Assembly (NCBI GenBank): GCA_030544235.1 | Contig: CM060462.1 | Span: 32,310,589 to 32,374,588, forward strand | Length of the DNA stretch: 64,000 nucleotides | DNA from: Lepturacanthus savala | Lineage: Eukaryota; Chordata; Actinopteri; Scombriformes; Trichiuridae | Direction: 5' to 3' | In this document: positions 21,131-33,551 of the stretch, one piece after another | How the letters are laid out: every line of letters starts with the position of its first letter | Position numbering within the stretch: position 1 is the stretch's first letter | The notes under the pieces: model-generated | The model's input: only the letters and a program-made list of their open reading frames with translations | Told to the model about the DNA's origin: nothing | Databases searched by the model: none | Translations under genes and position numbers: made by a program

Positions 21131-23416
21131 CCATCTGAATATAATCTGGCTTTTGCCCTTTTTCCTTCAGGCAGATTCAAAGGTTAAAAAAAAGAAAATG
21201 GGAGAAAAGCTGATGTAACTGATCTCCATTTGCATGTCCAGTAGCTTAACTGCATAATAAACAGAGACAAATATTCTAACAGGAGAATAGATTTGTTCTA
21301 ATGCCACGACGTGAGCTGATTGTAATTCTGTGTTAGATTCAACACTTACGCGGGCAAACCGTGTAAGAGTAAGTGAAAGAACTAACACGCAACGTTTGCT
21401 CAAAATGTCAAATATGTGCAGAAAGCCTGTTTGTTATGTGTTGAATGTGAACTGAGCATTGTGATTAATGGCTCAGCAGTTCTTAAACAGAACATAAAGT
21501 GATAGAAGGAGGAGGAAGAAAGTAACCTGGTCAGTGAAAAACAGACATCACCTGTTCTCAGCCTGAACTCAAAGACATTGATTAAATGACCATAGTGGAG
21601 GAGGGGTCAATATTCCAACAGTAGCATGTGAATTAATTCCACACACACACCAATCACCAGAGCCTGGAGGGAAGCTTAATGCAGGAGTTAACACAGCAGA
21701 AACACACTTACAGAGAACAGATGCATAAGAAAAGGAATTAAAGGAAAAGGGAGAGAGAAGATCATTGTATTAAAGTTGTTTCCAGCAGTGAATCTCGATT
21801 CAAACATTTGTAGCCGATGCATTACCACGTGAATCAAACTGAAAACATCTTCTCTGCTTTGCACAAGGTTTGTCATTTAAAACAAACCTTTTTTACTACA
21901 CTATATTACATATAATCATTATTCCACCTCAACACATGTGAAAACATTTAACGTTAACGCTTGTTTTGTGAATGAATGTCAGATTAATCAGAACCATACT
22001 CAAAAAAAGATCACAGTGATGTTATTGATTAGACACACGTCTACATACTGTACAAACTCATTAGTATTTAGATGTTTATTATAGATAAAAGCAGCTGAAA
22101 TAGATTTTAATAAAACTTTTAATCTCAAAAATTAATGGGTCCCTCCCAAAATTCCAGAAAGCTATTTTTTTCCACTTTAGGTGAATAATTTGAACTCAGG
22201 TCTCACTTCAATCGTGTAATGCCATTTTGCTTCCGTATTTAACCGTGTCACATGACAAATTAGCTTCGCTTCATGTCTGAATACAGCATTACACACTTCT
22301 TAAAGAGCTTCTTGATAAATGACAGCCCAGAGCTACAGCAACACATAATCACAGATAACAATATGTTCCATGACAGCAACATAGTGAGAATGTGACACAA
22401 GAGTCAGGATGAAGCAGTTGCCCAGAACAAAATAATAGAGATATGAATACATGCAGAGAAGCTGTTCATTACAGTGAATGGTTCATATTGTTTGTGTGCT
22501 ACACTGATTTGTCTCAAAGAGCAATTAGCAAAATAAAATGAGCATTTCAAAAATGTTTTGTTGTTTGAAGAATGTTGAAAGAAACACTTTTAATACAAGT
22601 GTTTTTTTTCTCAAAATTGTATTTATTTTTTTTCATTTTGGTAGTTTATGTTTGGCTACAGGGCTACACAGTGGAGCAGGGGTTTGCGCTGTTGCCTCAC
22701 AGCAAGAAGGTCTCTATGTTTGGATACATATCCACACTTTCCACTTTTTGATGCCTGTCTTTCTTTTATATTGTCAGAATGTAGCTGGTGCTTTATCTGC
22801 TAATCCAAAGAGGTTTTGTGCTACAGTCTTGGCACAAAAACATACTTTTTTTAAAGAGTGTGAAGAGTTTTGCAAGAAATGTTCGCTTTTTCAATGTGTA
22901 ATGTTCTGTTGGTTCGGTGAAAGCGTCTCATACTAGCCTAGTATTCTGAGCCCAGAATCTCTCTACTGCTCAGTCCCTCGGGTTCATATTGTGTCTGTCA
23001 TGCTGGTGTGTTTGTTGCATGAATGCCTCTTCATGAATATGTGTATTTATGCTTCTTCTCATTGGTGAACATGTCTCAGCTTTGGGCCTTTGTATTTGCT
23101 TCATGACCAGAGGTGGAACAGTGAGTGTATCTGACACAAAACCACAACTGTACCTCCAATTACACTTTCATTTGTTGTTGTAGGATAATAAAATCGTCAT
23201 GTCAGCAGCATTCATGTGTGTGTGATGTTGTGCATTTGGTCCTGCGATGGGCAGCGCATATGCACTTGTGTTCATCAGTGAACGACTGTGTGTTTTCCAT
23301 CACAATCACTGTAAGAGGAGAAAGAGATTGTGCGATCAAAGCAAGAGCCAGATGACAGCAAAAGCTAATAAATGTGGGATCACTGGGGAGCAAAGGGGAG
23401 ATTGGAGAGGAGGAAA

Positions 23417-23456
<40 letters not shown>

Positions 23457-23828
23457 TCCCAGCAGCAGCACTGCAGACTTCACATCCAAAGACAGATAAT
23501 CTTTTCTTTTCTTTCTTCTTTCTTCATTGTTCAATATAGATTATTGGCAGACATGAAGCCTGCAGCCCTCAAGGAAAAACAGGAACAAGCAATCTTCACA
23601 GCCAGTTCTGAGCTTCTTCTAATGTCAGTGTGAGATTTTATCTGTTTATCTGTTCTCTTACACATCTCACTTATGAGAATTATATAACCTCCCATGCTTC
23701 ATCCTGATCATAATGATGAAAATGTTCTAAAAAAAAAAAAAAAAAAGAAGTGCAGAAATTTGAGTATAGAAGAATATAACTTTTAGTAATTTTAGTATTG
23801 TAAATCATCGATGCTTTGATGTCAGTAC
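21131..23828. other. Non-coding; a SINE head fragment and a (GA)n run
   Basis: No exon was recognised. 22659-22725 is a plus-strand partial SINE head ('ggctacacagtggagcagg', 'gttgcctcacagcaagaagg'), the same family as 2735-3077. (GA)n lies at 23420-23452. The 132-aa open frame at 22538 runs through that SINE fragment and is not a gene. Confidence 0.6.
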
Positions 23829-23832
23829 ACAC

Positions 23833-23960
23833 CCTAGGGCTGCAGCTATGGACTCTGATTCTGATAGTCGACTAATCTATCGATTATCGTAACAATCGAT
23901 TAGTTGTTTGGTCTGTAAAATGGTGTAAAATGTCGATCACTGCTTTTCACATAGGCTGAA
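23833..23960. repeat. Foldback MITE copy c, partial
   Basis: It contains AGGGCTGCAGCTATGG, 'tcgattatcgtaacaatcga', 'tagttgtttggtctgtaaaa' and 'aaatgtcgatcactg', the left half of the family. The right half is absent. Confidence 0.75.
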
Positions 23961-24149
23961 AATGTTTTTTAAATATTCTTTTACAGTATTTCACCAATAC
24001 ACTTTCAGTGGTTCCAATTACACCCCACCCCCCAATGAGTTATTCAGATATGAGTAGAAACTTTTCATAGGTTTGAGTAGACAGACAATGTGCCCTGCTG
24101 CTGTGTGAAGAATGAGAATCACAGTTTAAGAATAAAAGTTTAACCATTA

Positions 24150-24560
24150 AAAAAAGATTTTCAGTCTTTCAACATTAAAGTTACAAGTTTCAAAATGATC
24201 GCTAGTTACAGGATTTCAAACATGGAAAACAAAAAAAAAAATTAGCCAAGGAGAACTGTGCCTAAAACCATGATTGTGACCAATTTGAAACTCTAAAAAT
24301 GTATTGGCGAAAAACACTAAAATGTGACTAAAATTAAAGAAAACGTTCAGGCTATCAAAACTTTTTTTTTTTTTTTTTTTTTTTTAATGAGTTTTCAATC
24401 TTTCAAATATTTTTTCAAGCTTTTGGAAACTTTCTTTCAAGTTTGGAGTTTACAGGGTTTCAAACATGGAAACCAAAATAATGTCCAGGGAGAACAATGC
24501 CAACATGCATTTTCTGAAACTGACTGATTTGAACCTCTAAAAGAGGTGAAACACTGTAAA
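24150..24560. repeat. Diverged tandem duplication, period about 243 bp
   Basis: The block 'tacaggatttcaaacatgga', 'aaggagaactgtgcc', 'tttgaaactctaaaa' (from 24207) recurs as 'tacagggtttcaaacatgga', 'agggagaacaatgcc', 'tttgaacctctaaaa' (from 24450). A T-run of about 26 lies between them at 24361-24386. Confidence 0.75.
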
Positions 24561-26799
24561 ATATTATTTAAAAAAAACACTTTCAGCCTATTTAATTTTT
24601 TTTTCAGAGATTCAAAACCTTTTTGGAGATTCAAACCTATTGTTCAGTCTTAAGAAAAAATAGTTTTCAGAGATTCTAAACCTCTATTCGAAGTTAGGGG
24701 TATTGGCAGTTTCTTGATCCCATACACATGGGACACACACACACATCAGTATCAGCCGGGTCTTTTTGGATCCACTCATGTATGACACATAATGCTAAGC
24801 AGACGTGGGAGACAGCAATACAACAGGACCTAACCCAGACCTGATTGAGCGTGTATGATGAGGACGTCCTGGGTCGGGTCCCAGGTCAGGTCCTTCTCTC
24901 TGGGTTTGGGTGGAGCTGTGACGACTCGAATGTGAAGTGATCAGGACTTGTGTCCTCTGTGTAGGACTGTGTTTGCAGCACTTTCTCTCGGGTCAAAAGA
25001 GAAAATAAAGAAGAGAGAGAGGAAAAAGAGGATGAGAGAGAGAGTTCTGACAGAGATAAAGCTCACTTAGATCTTTGACACAGATGAGGAGACGAGAGGA
25101 GAATGAGGGAAAAGGAAGGGAGCAAGGGACGGAGAGGGAGAGAAATAAAGACTGGCATTCTCTTTGTGAGATTTTCATTCACACAGCCTGTCGTAGCCAA
25201 TACACACTGAGACAGGCTGAGAAACCAAGAGAGATAGAGACTGAGAGAGAGTTTATTTCACAGGCCTTGTTGGATTTCATGAGCACAATTTACAGTTGTT
25301 TTGAATCTGGCTGCCAACTTCATGCCTGTCTGTATATCTGCTAATCTGCACCTGACCAAGCAGCCCTGAAAAAACATCAGATAGCGCTGTTGAGGAATTA
25401 ATGGGATTTTAGTTTCTGGTATTCCCTCCATTTCCCAGCAGTGTCAATTCCGAGAGAAAATCTGTCGGATAGCATCAGTGAAAAACTCACATCCTGAACT
25501 TCAGTAAAAACATCACCAGAATGTAAAAAACACTTCATTACAAGTGAAACTTTTTTTTCAAAATTATTTTTATTGGATTTTCTTTGGATGGATGTCTGCA
25601 CCAACTTCAAGGCTCACAATTGGATTTTATCAAATAAATCCATAAAATAGGCAAAAAAGTAAATAAATTAATAAAAAAGAAACAAAGAAAAACATACCAA
25701 CATCCTACATAATATATTCATAAATATTACGTGAAAGTATTGAATTGATAATCCTGCTTAAGATAAAGTACCAGCGAAATATATTTAAAAGTCCTAAAGT
25801 AAAAGTAATATAGTTCTGCAAAAAACTGCTCACATCTCTGACATGTGAATCATGACCAGGAGATCTAACCATAATGATTTATCGGAAGCAGCCTCAAGTT
25901 TGGAAGTTTGGAAACTAATCTGTTGAATGATGCAGAGTCATTTATTAGCATATCATTCATTTATTTTATGTAAAACTTTAATCTGAAAAGTAAATAAAGC
26001 TGTAAAATAAATGTAGTGCAGAAAGTAAAATATTTTCTTCTGAAATGCAAATTAAAATGAAATTGCATGAAATTGCAATTATAAGGTTGGTTGGTATGAA
26101 AGAAGCATTTTCATATATGATGTATGTATAATATGTTTAAAAATATGTCTTCAACTGTCTTGTTTGATGTTGGAGAATTCGGATAAATTCACCATAAGGG
26201 AAACAATCTGTGCAGTGCAACAGCCCAAATTGATATCTTGATTAGATTTTAAAGCGTTCAGACACACATGCACGCATGCACGTGTGCGCACGCACACACA
26301 CACACACACACACAAGCTGGAACTTATTGATGCTAAAAACAGTATTTAAGCCTGAGGTTGAATAAACACATTGTGTCTTTGTGTAGATTCCTTGAACTAA
26401 TTAAGTATAAATTTATCATCACCACAATGTTCTAAGTTTGCGTGTTTGTTGTTTTGAGAAAAAAAAACACTATGTGAAACTCTAATTCTGATCTTCTTAA
26501 ATTATGCAGTACAGGATCTTAGCCTAACAAAATATCTGCCAAAGAGAATGTTTTCTGTTGATGTCTCAGATCATATCACACAGACACACACACATACATA
26601 CACACACACACAAACTCTCTTTTCTCACATTAAAGTACAAGACCCCTCTGGGGGATTTTCAGAAATGAGACTGATCTAAATGGGGCACCCCGCTGGGTAA
26701 ACTATGAGTCCATGATTTCTGATGCTGAAGCTCATCTCTTTGACCGTTTTTACGCCGACCGCCTTATTACAGGCCATCGGACACTGTGGTGTTTAATAT
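24561..26799. other. Non-coding; purine-rich and CA-rich stretches
   Basis: Purine-rich sequence occupies 24990-25150. Alternating purine-pyrimidine sequence including (CA)n lies at about 26262-26313, and a short CA-rich tract near 26580-26612. No exon or transposon terminus was recognised. Confidence 0.5.
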
Positions 26800-26829
26800 T
26801 ATCAAACATGTTCAAATAAAGGGATTTTC

Positions 26830-27640
26830 TCAGAAGACATTGAAGAAACAAAGGAGTTAAAAATCCAATCAAATGGAACAATGTTGCTGTGAGTTAATCT
26901 ATAGCTGAGACTTGAAAGATGTATATCCAGACTAACTTGGCTGCACTCACCCTGTTATTACTGACCCTCATCCATGTGTACTGTCTAGATTGCAGATGTT
27001 TGACCCTCTATTTGTCTAAAAGATCCAGGTGTGTGATTACACTGTTCAGGCTTTGAGAGTGTGGGTGAGATTCCTCACCTGTCTTATCTACCGTGAAATC
27101 TAAGGTGCAGTTAAAATCCCCACCAACGAAAAGTTGATCTTGAAGGTGATGGGGTTTTTAAAGCTTGGTTTTTAATAATGTGAAAAGACCTACTCTTTCT
27201 GCTCCTTGATTCGGGGCGTATACATTAACAAATCAGAACACACAGCTGTCTATCTCCACCCTGACAAGCAGCAACCGACTCAGCACCACTTCAGTAGAAG
27301 ATAAAACTGTTGCATTTGCAGACGCTCTAAACAAAACAACTATTCCTGCACTAGAGTCAGGGCCATGACTCAGAGAACTCACATGAATCCTCCCACTATG
27401 AATACCAGTCTGTCTCATCTGTAGGAATGGTGTGTGTTTCTAGCAAAAATAATATTTCAACACACATTTGTGTAGCTTTTGCTAATCTCCCACTATTAAT
27501 GTGCAGAGACCCTATTATAATGCTCCTCATGAAAAGGTCAGAGAAGAGAAACAGACAAGATAAGACAAGCAGAAAACAGTGAAGAGAGGAAAACACCTTG
27601 TTGTACATGATCGTGTTATTTCCTCATCCCATGTGTTTTT
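26830..27640 (-). pseudogene. Tx1 LINE ORF2 endonuclease relic
   Basis: On the minus strand the pieces are IIIGSLHINSGR and LFLLETHTIPTDETDW (the N-terminal strand and catalytic Glu region of an apurinic-type endonuclease), then SAGIVVLFRASANATVLSST, LLLVRVEIDSCVF, FVNVYAPNQGAERVGLFTLL, LFVGGDFNCTLDFTVDKTG (catalytic GDFN) and QYTWMRVSNNRVSAAKL. Scattered stops and frameshifts disable it. The order and wording are those of Tx1/L1-group endonucleases. The homology fades near 26830. Confidence 0.8.
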
Positions 27641-27678
27641 TAGACGAAAGCATTTTTTTTCACCCAGTAGATCAAACT

Positions 27679-28283
27679 CTACCAGTTTCTTACCAGTTTC
27701 TGAAGTATACAAACAGATCTATTAAACTTGTCTGTGTCGCTAAAGTAATCTGTGACTTGAGCAGACTTCTTGTATGTTTCATCCAGAAACTGATTAATCT
27801 CCTCTGGAGAGTAGTGATCTGTATTTCTAATGGAAGCATCACTAACAGACATTGTGTCTGACTCAGGGTCAAACTCCATGTCCCCTACACCTGACACCTG
27901 ACTGTCTGATAACATCAGTCTTTCTGCCTGTATGACTGGTGAAAGCTGCTTCGGTGCTGTCTGCAAGCTGAGAGCTGTTCAGGCTCCCTGCAGCTACAGA
28001 GGCCTGTTGCTCCTCTGGCTGAATCTCTTACTCACTCACTCTTTTCGCCGGCAGCCACATCAGTAGGAGCGCCGCCGTCTGCCACATCGGTGGCCTGAAC
28101 CACCATCTGCTGTCTATGCGTACACGCGAAGCGTTTGTGCCCCACATCTCCACATTCAAAACATTCAAGTTGCCCTGAGCTTACATAAACCATATAGGAG
28201 CTGTCACCGTGCTTCACTTTGAAAGACACCTCCAGTATGTGTACAGGTGAGTCCAGAAACATGAACACTCAGAGATTGCATGT
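27679..28283 (-). pseudogene. Tx1 LINE ORF1 C-terminal part with CCHC zinc knuckle
   Basis: Immediately below the hAT the frame reads FMFLDSPVHILEVSFKVKHG, then a zinc knuckle CFECGDVGHKRFACTH of C-x2-C-x4-H-x4-C form at about 28117-28170. A separate frame, 27679-27966, gives an acidic C-terminal tail with SDASIRNTD and HYSPEEINQFLDET. ORF1 of Tx1 elements is an RNA-binding protein. The two parts are in different frames, so the copy is dead. A host CCHC gene is unlikely given the adjacent Tx1 endonuclease. Confidence 0.75.
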
Positions 28284-30335
28284 CAGAGGTGCTCACACTT
28301 TTTCACCATGCAAATTACTTATAAAATGACCAGTCAAAATGATCTACTTACTAAAAAAATGCAAATCATATATTTATTTATATATTATATTGAGAATTCT
28401 TTATATGTACAATGTATGTTGATGGACCTTGCATAACTGCATGAGCCAATATTACACAATTAACTATATAAATTTTTTGTCAATCTCTGAGTTCAGATCA
28501 GCCAGGGATGCATAGGCCACTGCTGAGAGTCAGCCTCAAACACACTTCCAAATATTCATCAGTCAAGGTGGAACAGTACTTGAGCTTAATGATCTTCATG
28601 TGGGGAAAAAAGCTGACTCACATAAGTAAGTGGAGCTGAATAATTCAGTCAAGGAGGTAGCACATTTCCTGTTTCCTGTTGGGGTTCTTTACGTCTGTGA
28701 GTAAGTTCCAGAACTGTCCATGAGCTCTGGACTTCAGCTCAATGTCAGCTTTTAGTGTCAAAATTTTATCTTCCACTCCAGAAGTGTTCAGGTGAACCTC
28801 AGCATCTTCCCGAAAACGATAGCACATGAATGTAGTGTCTGGCTTGAGCAAAAAAAGTCCTGAAAGCACTTGTCGAACTCTAATGGACAATTGTCAACCT
28901 GCTCTGTGTAGCATGCACTGTCAAGTTGCATATAAGCCTTCCCTTGCATGTCCAGCTCTGACGCAAGGTTATGGAAGTTTGCCAAATTATGGGGCTGCAG
29001 CTTTAAGGAGAATTGTTGCATCTTTCATTTGAAAGCAATAACTGAGCTGATCATATTGATCACTGTTTTCTCTTTTCCTTGCAGCTCATTCAACTCTTCC
29101 TAAGGTCATTTAACATGTTTGTCAGTTAAAAATGCCAAGTCACTGATGCCACTGACCAGCATTTAGTTGCTTGTATTCTGCATGTCCAGCAACACGGAAA
29201 AACTTTTTAATCTTCAGACAGAGCTCTCAAAATCTTTGCAGAAATTTCCCTTGACAAAATTATCTCACATCAATGTGTAGCAACAACTCAGAGTGGTCGC
29301 AGTCAGGCTTCTCCAGATGTGCACGGAATAATCATCTTTGAAGAGATCTTGCGCGAATCAAACAGGCAATCTTCGTTGCCATGACCATGATGTCTTTCAT
29401 GTTGAGCATTTTAGTGCAAAACACTTGTTGGTGGATTATGCAATGGTAATTCAGGAAGTCCAGGAAAGCATCATCCTGCCTGTACTTGGCAATACATTTA
29501 TTCAAGCGGCCAACCAGTGCAGGTGCTCCATCTGTGGTGATGAAGACCAATTTGTATACTAGGAGTTGGTTTTTTCCTTGATAAAGTTTTTGAAGGACTG
29601 AAACATGCCCTCTCCTTGCATCTCTTCTTCCATGGCCAGTGATATCAATAAACACCATACAAATGAAAATGCAAGTCTGGGCTTTGTCACTCACATCTGT
29701 AGATGGATCCAGCTGCAGTGAAAAACACTTGCAATCTCCAATGTCCTTCCAAAATTGCTGTGTTAAAACCTCGGCCATGGCTGTACAGCGCTGTGTAACT
29801 GTACTTCTTGACAGCTGCAGAGCTTTGATCGAAGATAATATTTCTGCCTTATTTTTAAAGTCTTGGAACAATGAGTCAGCTGCTTCAATCAATGCCTCTT
29901 TTACCATCTCTCGGTCTTGAAAGGACTTCTTGTTCTTAACAATGACGTGACTCACCTGGAACGATGCTTTCGCTTTTGAAGAATGAATGAGAATGAAAAA
30001 TGACTGCTGTCCGGACAACTGGTTTAGTTCAGTCAGTTTAGTTCAGTATTTTCACCTTCCTCTTTCTGAGCTCACTTTTCGGCAGGAAGTCAGTGTCATA
30101 TTTTACATGAACAGTCCGAAAATGCCACTCCACATTTCTCTTCTTTGGTAATCTTTTGTCATCAAGAAAACATTTCTCCTCCCATTCCATATGAAAGTGT
30201 TCTCTCTTCTTACTTTGTGTAGCTTCCCATTCATTTTTATACCCGAGGGCTTTATAAACAAGGGCTTAAATATGGAGGTAACAATCTGCCTTTGTGATCG
30301 ACCGGTGGATTGGGATCAACGTGTTGAGACCCCTG
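28284..30335 (-). mobile_element. hAT transposon inserted in Tx1 ORF1
   Basis: The low-coordinate end starts CAGAGGTGCTCACACTTTTT. The high-coordinate end, read inward, starts CAGGGGTCTCAACACGTTGA. Flanking 8-mers TTGCATGT (28276-28283) and TTGCAAAT (30336-30343) agree at 6 of 8 and represent the aged target duplication. Length is 2052 bp. The Tx1 ORF1 reading resumes on both sides, which independently proves the insertion boundaries. Confidence 0.9.
28480..30240 (-). pseudogene. hAT transposase pseudogene (GTF2IRD2/ZBED-like type)
   Basis: Read on the minus strand, the N-terminus has a damaged BED-type finger: REHFHMEWEEKCFLDD and VEWHFRTVH keep the His pair, but the first Cys pair is missing. 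A long open segment (29332-30018) includes SLFQDFKNKAEILSSIKALQ, FSLQLDPSTDVSDKAQ (catalytic Asp region, usual Glu changed to Pro), FITTDGAPALVGRL and NYHCIIHQQVFCTKML. After a stop come DLAFLTD, QQFSLKLQPHNLANFHNLAS, VHLNTSGVEDKILTLKADIE and the hAT dimerisation end HMKIIKLKYCSTLTDEYLEV near 28520-28600. Multiple stops and frameshifts make it inactive. Related transposases were domesticated as vertebrate GTF2IRD2 and ZBED genes, but nothing suggests that here. Confidence 0.88.
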
Positions 30336-30343
30336 TTGCAAAT

Positions 30344-30610
30344 GCTTCAGTTTAGGATCCTTACATCCCAAACTTGCTGTTTTAATACCAGTCTCAAACT
30401 TTCCGAACCTAGGGAGCTCATTGGCCAGCAGCCCGTTGGGTATGAATGGCGGGACACCAGAGACGATTCATTTATCACAAGCACAGCTATCGCTTTGTTC
30501 ATTCTAGGTGTGAAAGACAGCTTGTCATGTCCTATGGGACTATCCATATTCCCTGCTGGATAGACGGAGGTGGCTTGTCAGAGGTTTGCATCCTCCTCCC
30601 GACAAACCAC
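30344..30610 (-). pseudogene. Tx1 LINE ORF1 N-terminal part
   Basis: Minus-strand reading SVYPAGNMDSPIGHDKLSF, then RMNKAIAVLVINESSLVSRH and LGSESLRLVLKQQVWDVRIL, ends at a stop just before the hAT target site. It matches the start of fish Tx1 ORF1 (VYPAG...SRMNKAVVVFL pattern) and is collinear with the part on the far side of the hAT. Confidence 0.72.
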
Positions 30611-30620
30611 CTGAACAGCA

Positions 30621-32784
30621 CTCTTCCATCTATTCACAGCAGAATAGATGGAAGAAATAGGATGAAAAACCAGAGAAGAGAGGAAAGGAAAGAAAGGAGA
30701 GGAAATGAAAGGAGGCAAGGGAAGGAGAGGAGACAGGGGAAGATACAGAAGAGCAGGGTGGGCTTGAGATCATGTGCCTCACATCATCTGTCTGCCTGAC
30801 TGTCAACCTGACCTTATTCTATTCAACCATAATACTGGAACCCACACACACACACAGCACCAAATAATATGAGGCAAACTTGACCTGACACGCAGTGGTA
30901 GTCCACATGAGCAAAAGAAAGAATTATTGTGTGTGCACTTCCAGGAAAACTGCAGCAGAACAGCCGACAAAGCGAAGCGGCCGCTGTGGGTGAAGCGGAG
31001 GGAAGGAGGCACTGAGAAAGGATGTCGATAAAGAGGAGAGCAAGAGGAAACGCTTGAATAAAAGGTCAGAGAGAGAGCTTGAGGTAAGGAGGGAGGCAGG
31101 TGTGTGAAGGGGGAAGGTAAAGAAAAGATCCTCAAAAGCAGAGTGGAGATAATATGTGGAAAAGAGGCAAGACATTATGAATCTGTTTTAACAGTCATGC
31201 TGATAAAGTGACTGAAATTGAAAAATCAAAATTGACAGGGAGAGGAGACAGTGATTCAGAAAAAGGCCGAGACATTCCGAGGAGGAGAAGAAAGGGAGAA
31301 ACGAGACAGTTCTAACGAGCTCGATGTGTCAATCATGGAGAAAGGGTGACTAAGAGAAGGTTAAAAACCCTCTGGTTCCAAAACTCAAATAACTTTTAAA
31401 TCGTTCATAATAGAAAGAAGCTTGACATTGTTTCTGAATCCTGAGATCCTCAGCTTTTGAGATAAAATTGTAAAATAAGCAAGGAACAGAGAGCTGGGGA
31501 CTAAAGGCATGCGTCTGTCTGTATCAAGCTGTGTCAAAGTAATAGTGAAAATTCATAAATAATAAAAAATAACACACATATGAATTGGAATGAATGAGAA
31601 TTACACTTGCTTTGATGATGAAAACATAGTCCCTGGTGGACTATAGAGGTATGCATGTGAGGTATATCACAGACCTCAGCCGCTATCAGGATTTAATTAA
31701 GTGTTGGGCCTCAACAATTATCATTTTCTAACCAGGAAAAGTTGAAACGGCACCAATTTTTAATAATCTGTAACAACAAATGTAGGTTTTGCATGTTGGT
31801 TTGAAGCTCACATGAATGCAAGGCATCAAATTATACTAGAGAATATAACTTTAACCTATGTAACCTATGTAAATCAAATATAATAGTATCTACAATAAAA
31901 TAAATATGTAAAAACAATCTTGATAGAAAACTGACTTCCTTAACTGACAAATATTTTTTTCATAAAATCCACTGTGAGCTCAAAGAGGAAGTGGGAATGT
32001 AGTATTGCTGACATCACAGCACCTCTTTTCTGTCTGGTCAGACTAACGGTGTTCTAATTAACCCAGAATTAATTGTCTTCTATGTATGTTTGTAATTCTA
32101 AAGGACACAAAAGACACACTTTTTTATGAAATTAATGTATGTATGTAGAAGCTCTTGTAAATCTACATTTTAAAACTGTGTACATTAAAAAACATTCCGA
32201 TTCATGTATCTGCTGTTTGTAATATTTACCAGGTAAACCGGTGAGTAGAATGATCCTTGAGGAGGATTATTTGCATTTTTAAACATGATAAAATGGTAAC
32301 TTATCACGTGTTCCCTCCCTGACTAACTGCTAAGTGTTTATCATTCAGAGTAACAGAGGTGTGGTAGACTGATAAGGTGCACTGGGACCTAACATCTGCT
32401 GCGTTTTGGCAATAAGAAGGTATGATAATTACTGCTAGTGAATGTGTGTGTGTGGAGCAGAAGACAAAAAAAGAAAAAGAAAAACAATACATCGAAACAA
32501 CTGTTTCACAAAACTATAAATCTGTCTCACTTAAAAACTCAAGTAGATCATGAGCCTCCAACACATCGTCCTTCATACAAGCTGCTGAACGTGACTCTTA
32601 TGAAAATCCCTGTTGAGTATTAATACACAGCAAACATGATAATAAGGTAATGAAGAGAAAGGGGGGAAGGAGGAGACAGCGTGCTAGGTTTAAAGGATAA
32701 ATGCAGGTGGAACATGTCTGCAGTAAGTGATTTGAAAGAGTTTAGGAGACAAAAAACTTGTGTACATTAGATGATATAGGTGTT
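30621..32784. other. Non-coding, purine-rich at 30650-31330
   Basis: Purine-biased sequence produces long domain-free open frames on the minus strand. Nothing else was recognised to 32784. Confidence 0.5.
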
Positions 32785-33045
32785 GTTTATTCATGTTATT
32801 TAATGTCATGTTATTTGAAGGCAATATTTAATGTCATGTTATTTGATGACATATTTAATGTCACATTATATAGTGTCATGTTACTTGATGACAATATTTA
32901 ATGTCACATTATTTCATGTCATGTTATTTAATGACAATATTTAATGTCACATTATTTCATGTCATGTTATTTGATGTTGTTATTTAATGTCATGTTATTT
33001 GATGACAAGGCTTTTTGATGTCATGCTATTTAATGTTTCGTTTTT
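32785..33045. repeat. Degenerate minisatellite, core 'atttaatgtcatgtt'
   Basis: More than a dozen variants of ATTTAATGTCATGTT and TTATTTGATGACAAT alternate across about 260 bp. They suggest a higher-order unit of about 45-60 bp built from two related cores. Confidence 0.85.
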
Positions 33046-33446
33046 TAATGACACAGTATTTCCTGTCACTGTATTTCATTTTATTTCTTTATTATTTTCA
33101 TTATTTCGTCATATTACCATATTAAAATCTGTATTTGAATCAACATAATTAACTGGTTTGCTAGTTAAACAAAGTGCTACAATCAATTAGATGATCATGA
33201 TGTGTTCAAATGTAAAGTTACTATTAGAATATTTTGAAAATGAGAAATGTTTTTTTGTTTTAATTATGAATTAAGACCTGTGTAATAAATGATAGAAAAA
33301 TATTGACAGGAGTCATAGGTATTGATATTGGTGTTGATAAAATTCAAACCATACCCATCTCTACATGCATGTGTCATGTACATGTCTACTAAATATCTCC
33401 ATTACAGCGAGACACTCTCTACTGGTGCAGCGTATTACATGGATAC

Positions 33447-33551
<105 letters not shown>

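Larger units (their letters stand above)
26800..30620 (-). mobile_element. Tx1-clade LINE, minus strand, ORF1 split by a hAT insertion
   Basis: Reading from high to low coordinates there are an ORF1 N-terminal piece (30344-30610), a hAT insertion (28284-30335), the rest of ORF1 with a zinc knuckle (27679-28283), and an ORF2 endonuclease relic (about 26830-27640). Reverse transcriptase is not seen. Loss of the 3' part is unusual for a LINE, which normally loses its 5' end, and implies a later deletion or rearrangement. Confidence 0.8.

Noticed and set aside
22538..22936. 132-codon ORF
   Set aside because: It runs through a SINE head fragment and AT-rich sequence; the protein is Phe/Cys-rich with no domain.
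23247..23633. 128-codon ORF crossing (GA)n
   Set aside because: Its middle is a Arg-Glu translation of the microsatellite; no conserved motif on either side.
28032..28268. CCHC zinc-knuckle ORF as a host gene
   Set aside because: It is collinear with Tx1 ORF1 and followed by a Tx1 endonuclease, so it is retroelement-derived.
32785..33045. CRISPR-like array
   Set aside because: The repeats are contiguous, degenerate and lack unique spacers; it is a eukaryotic minisatellite.
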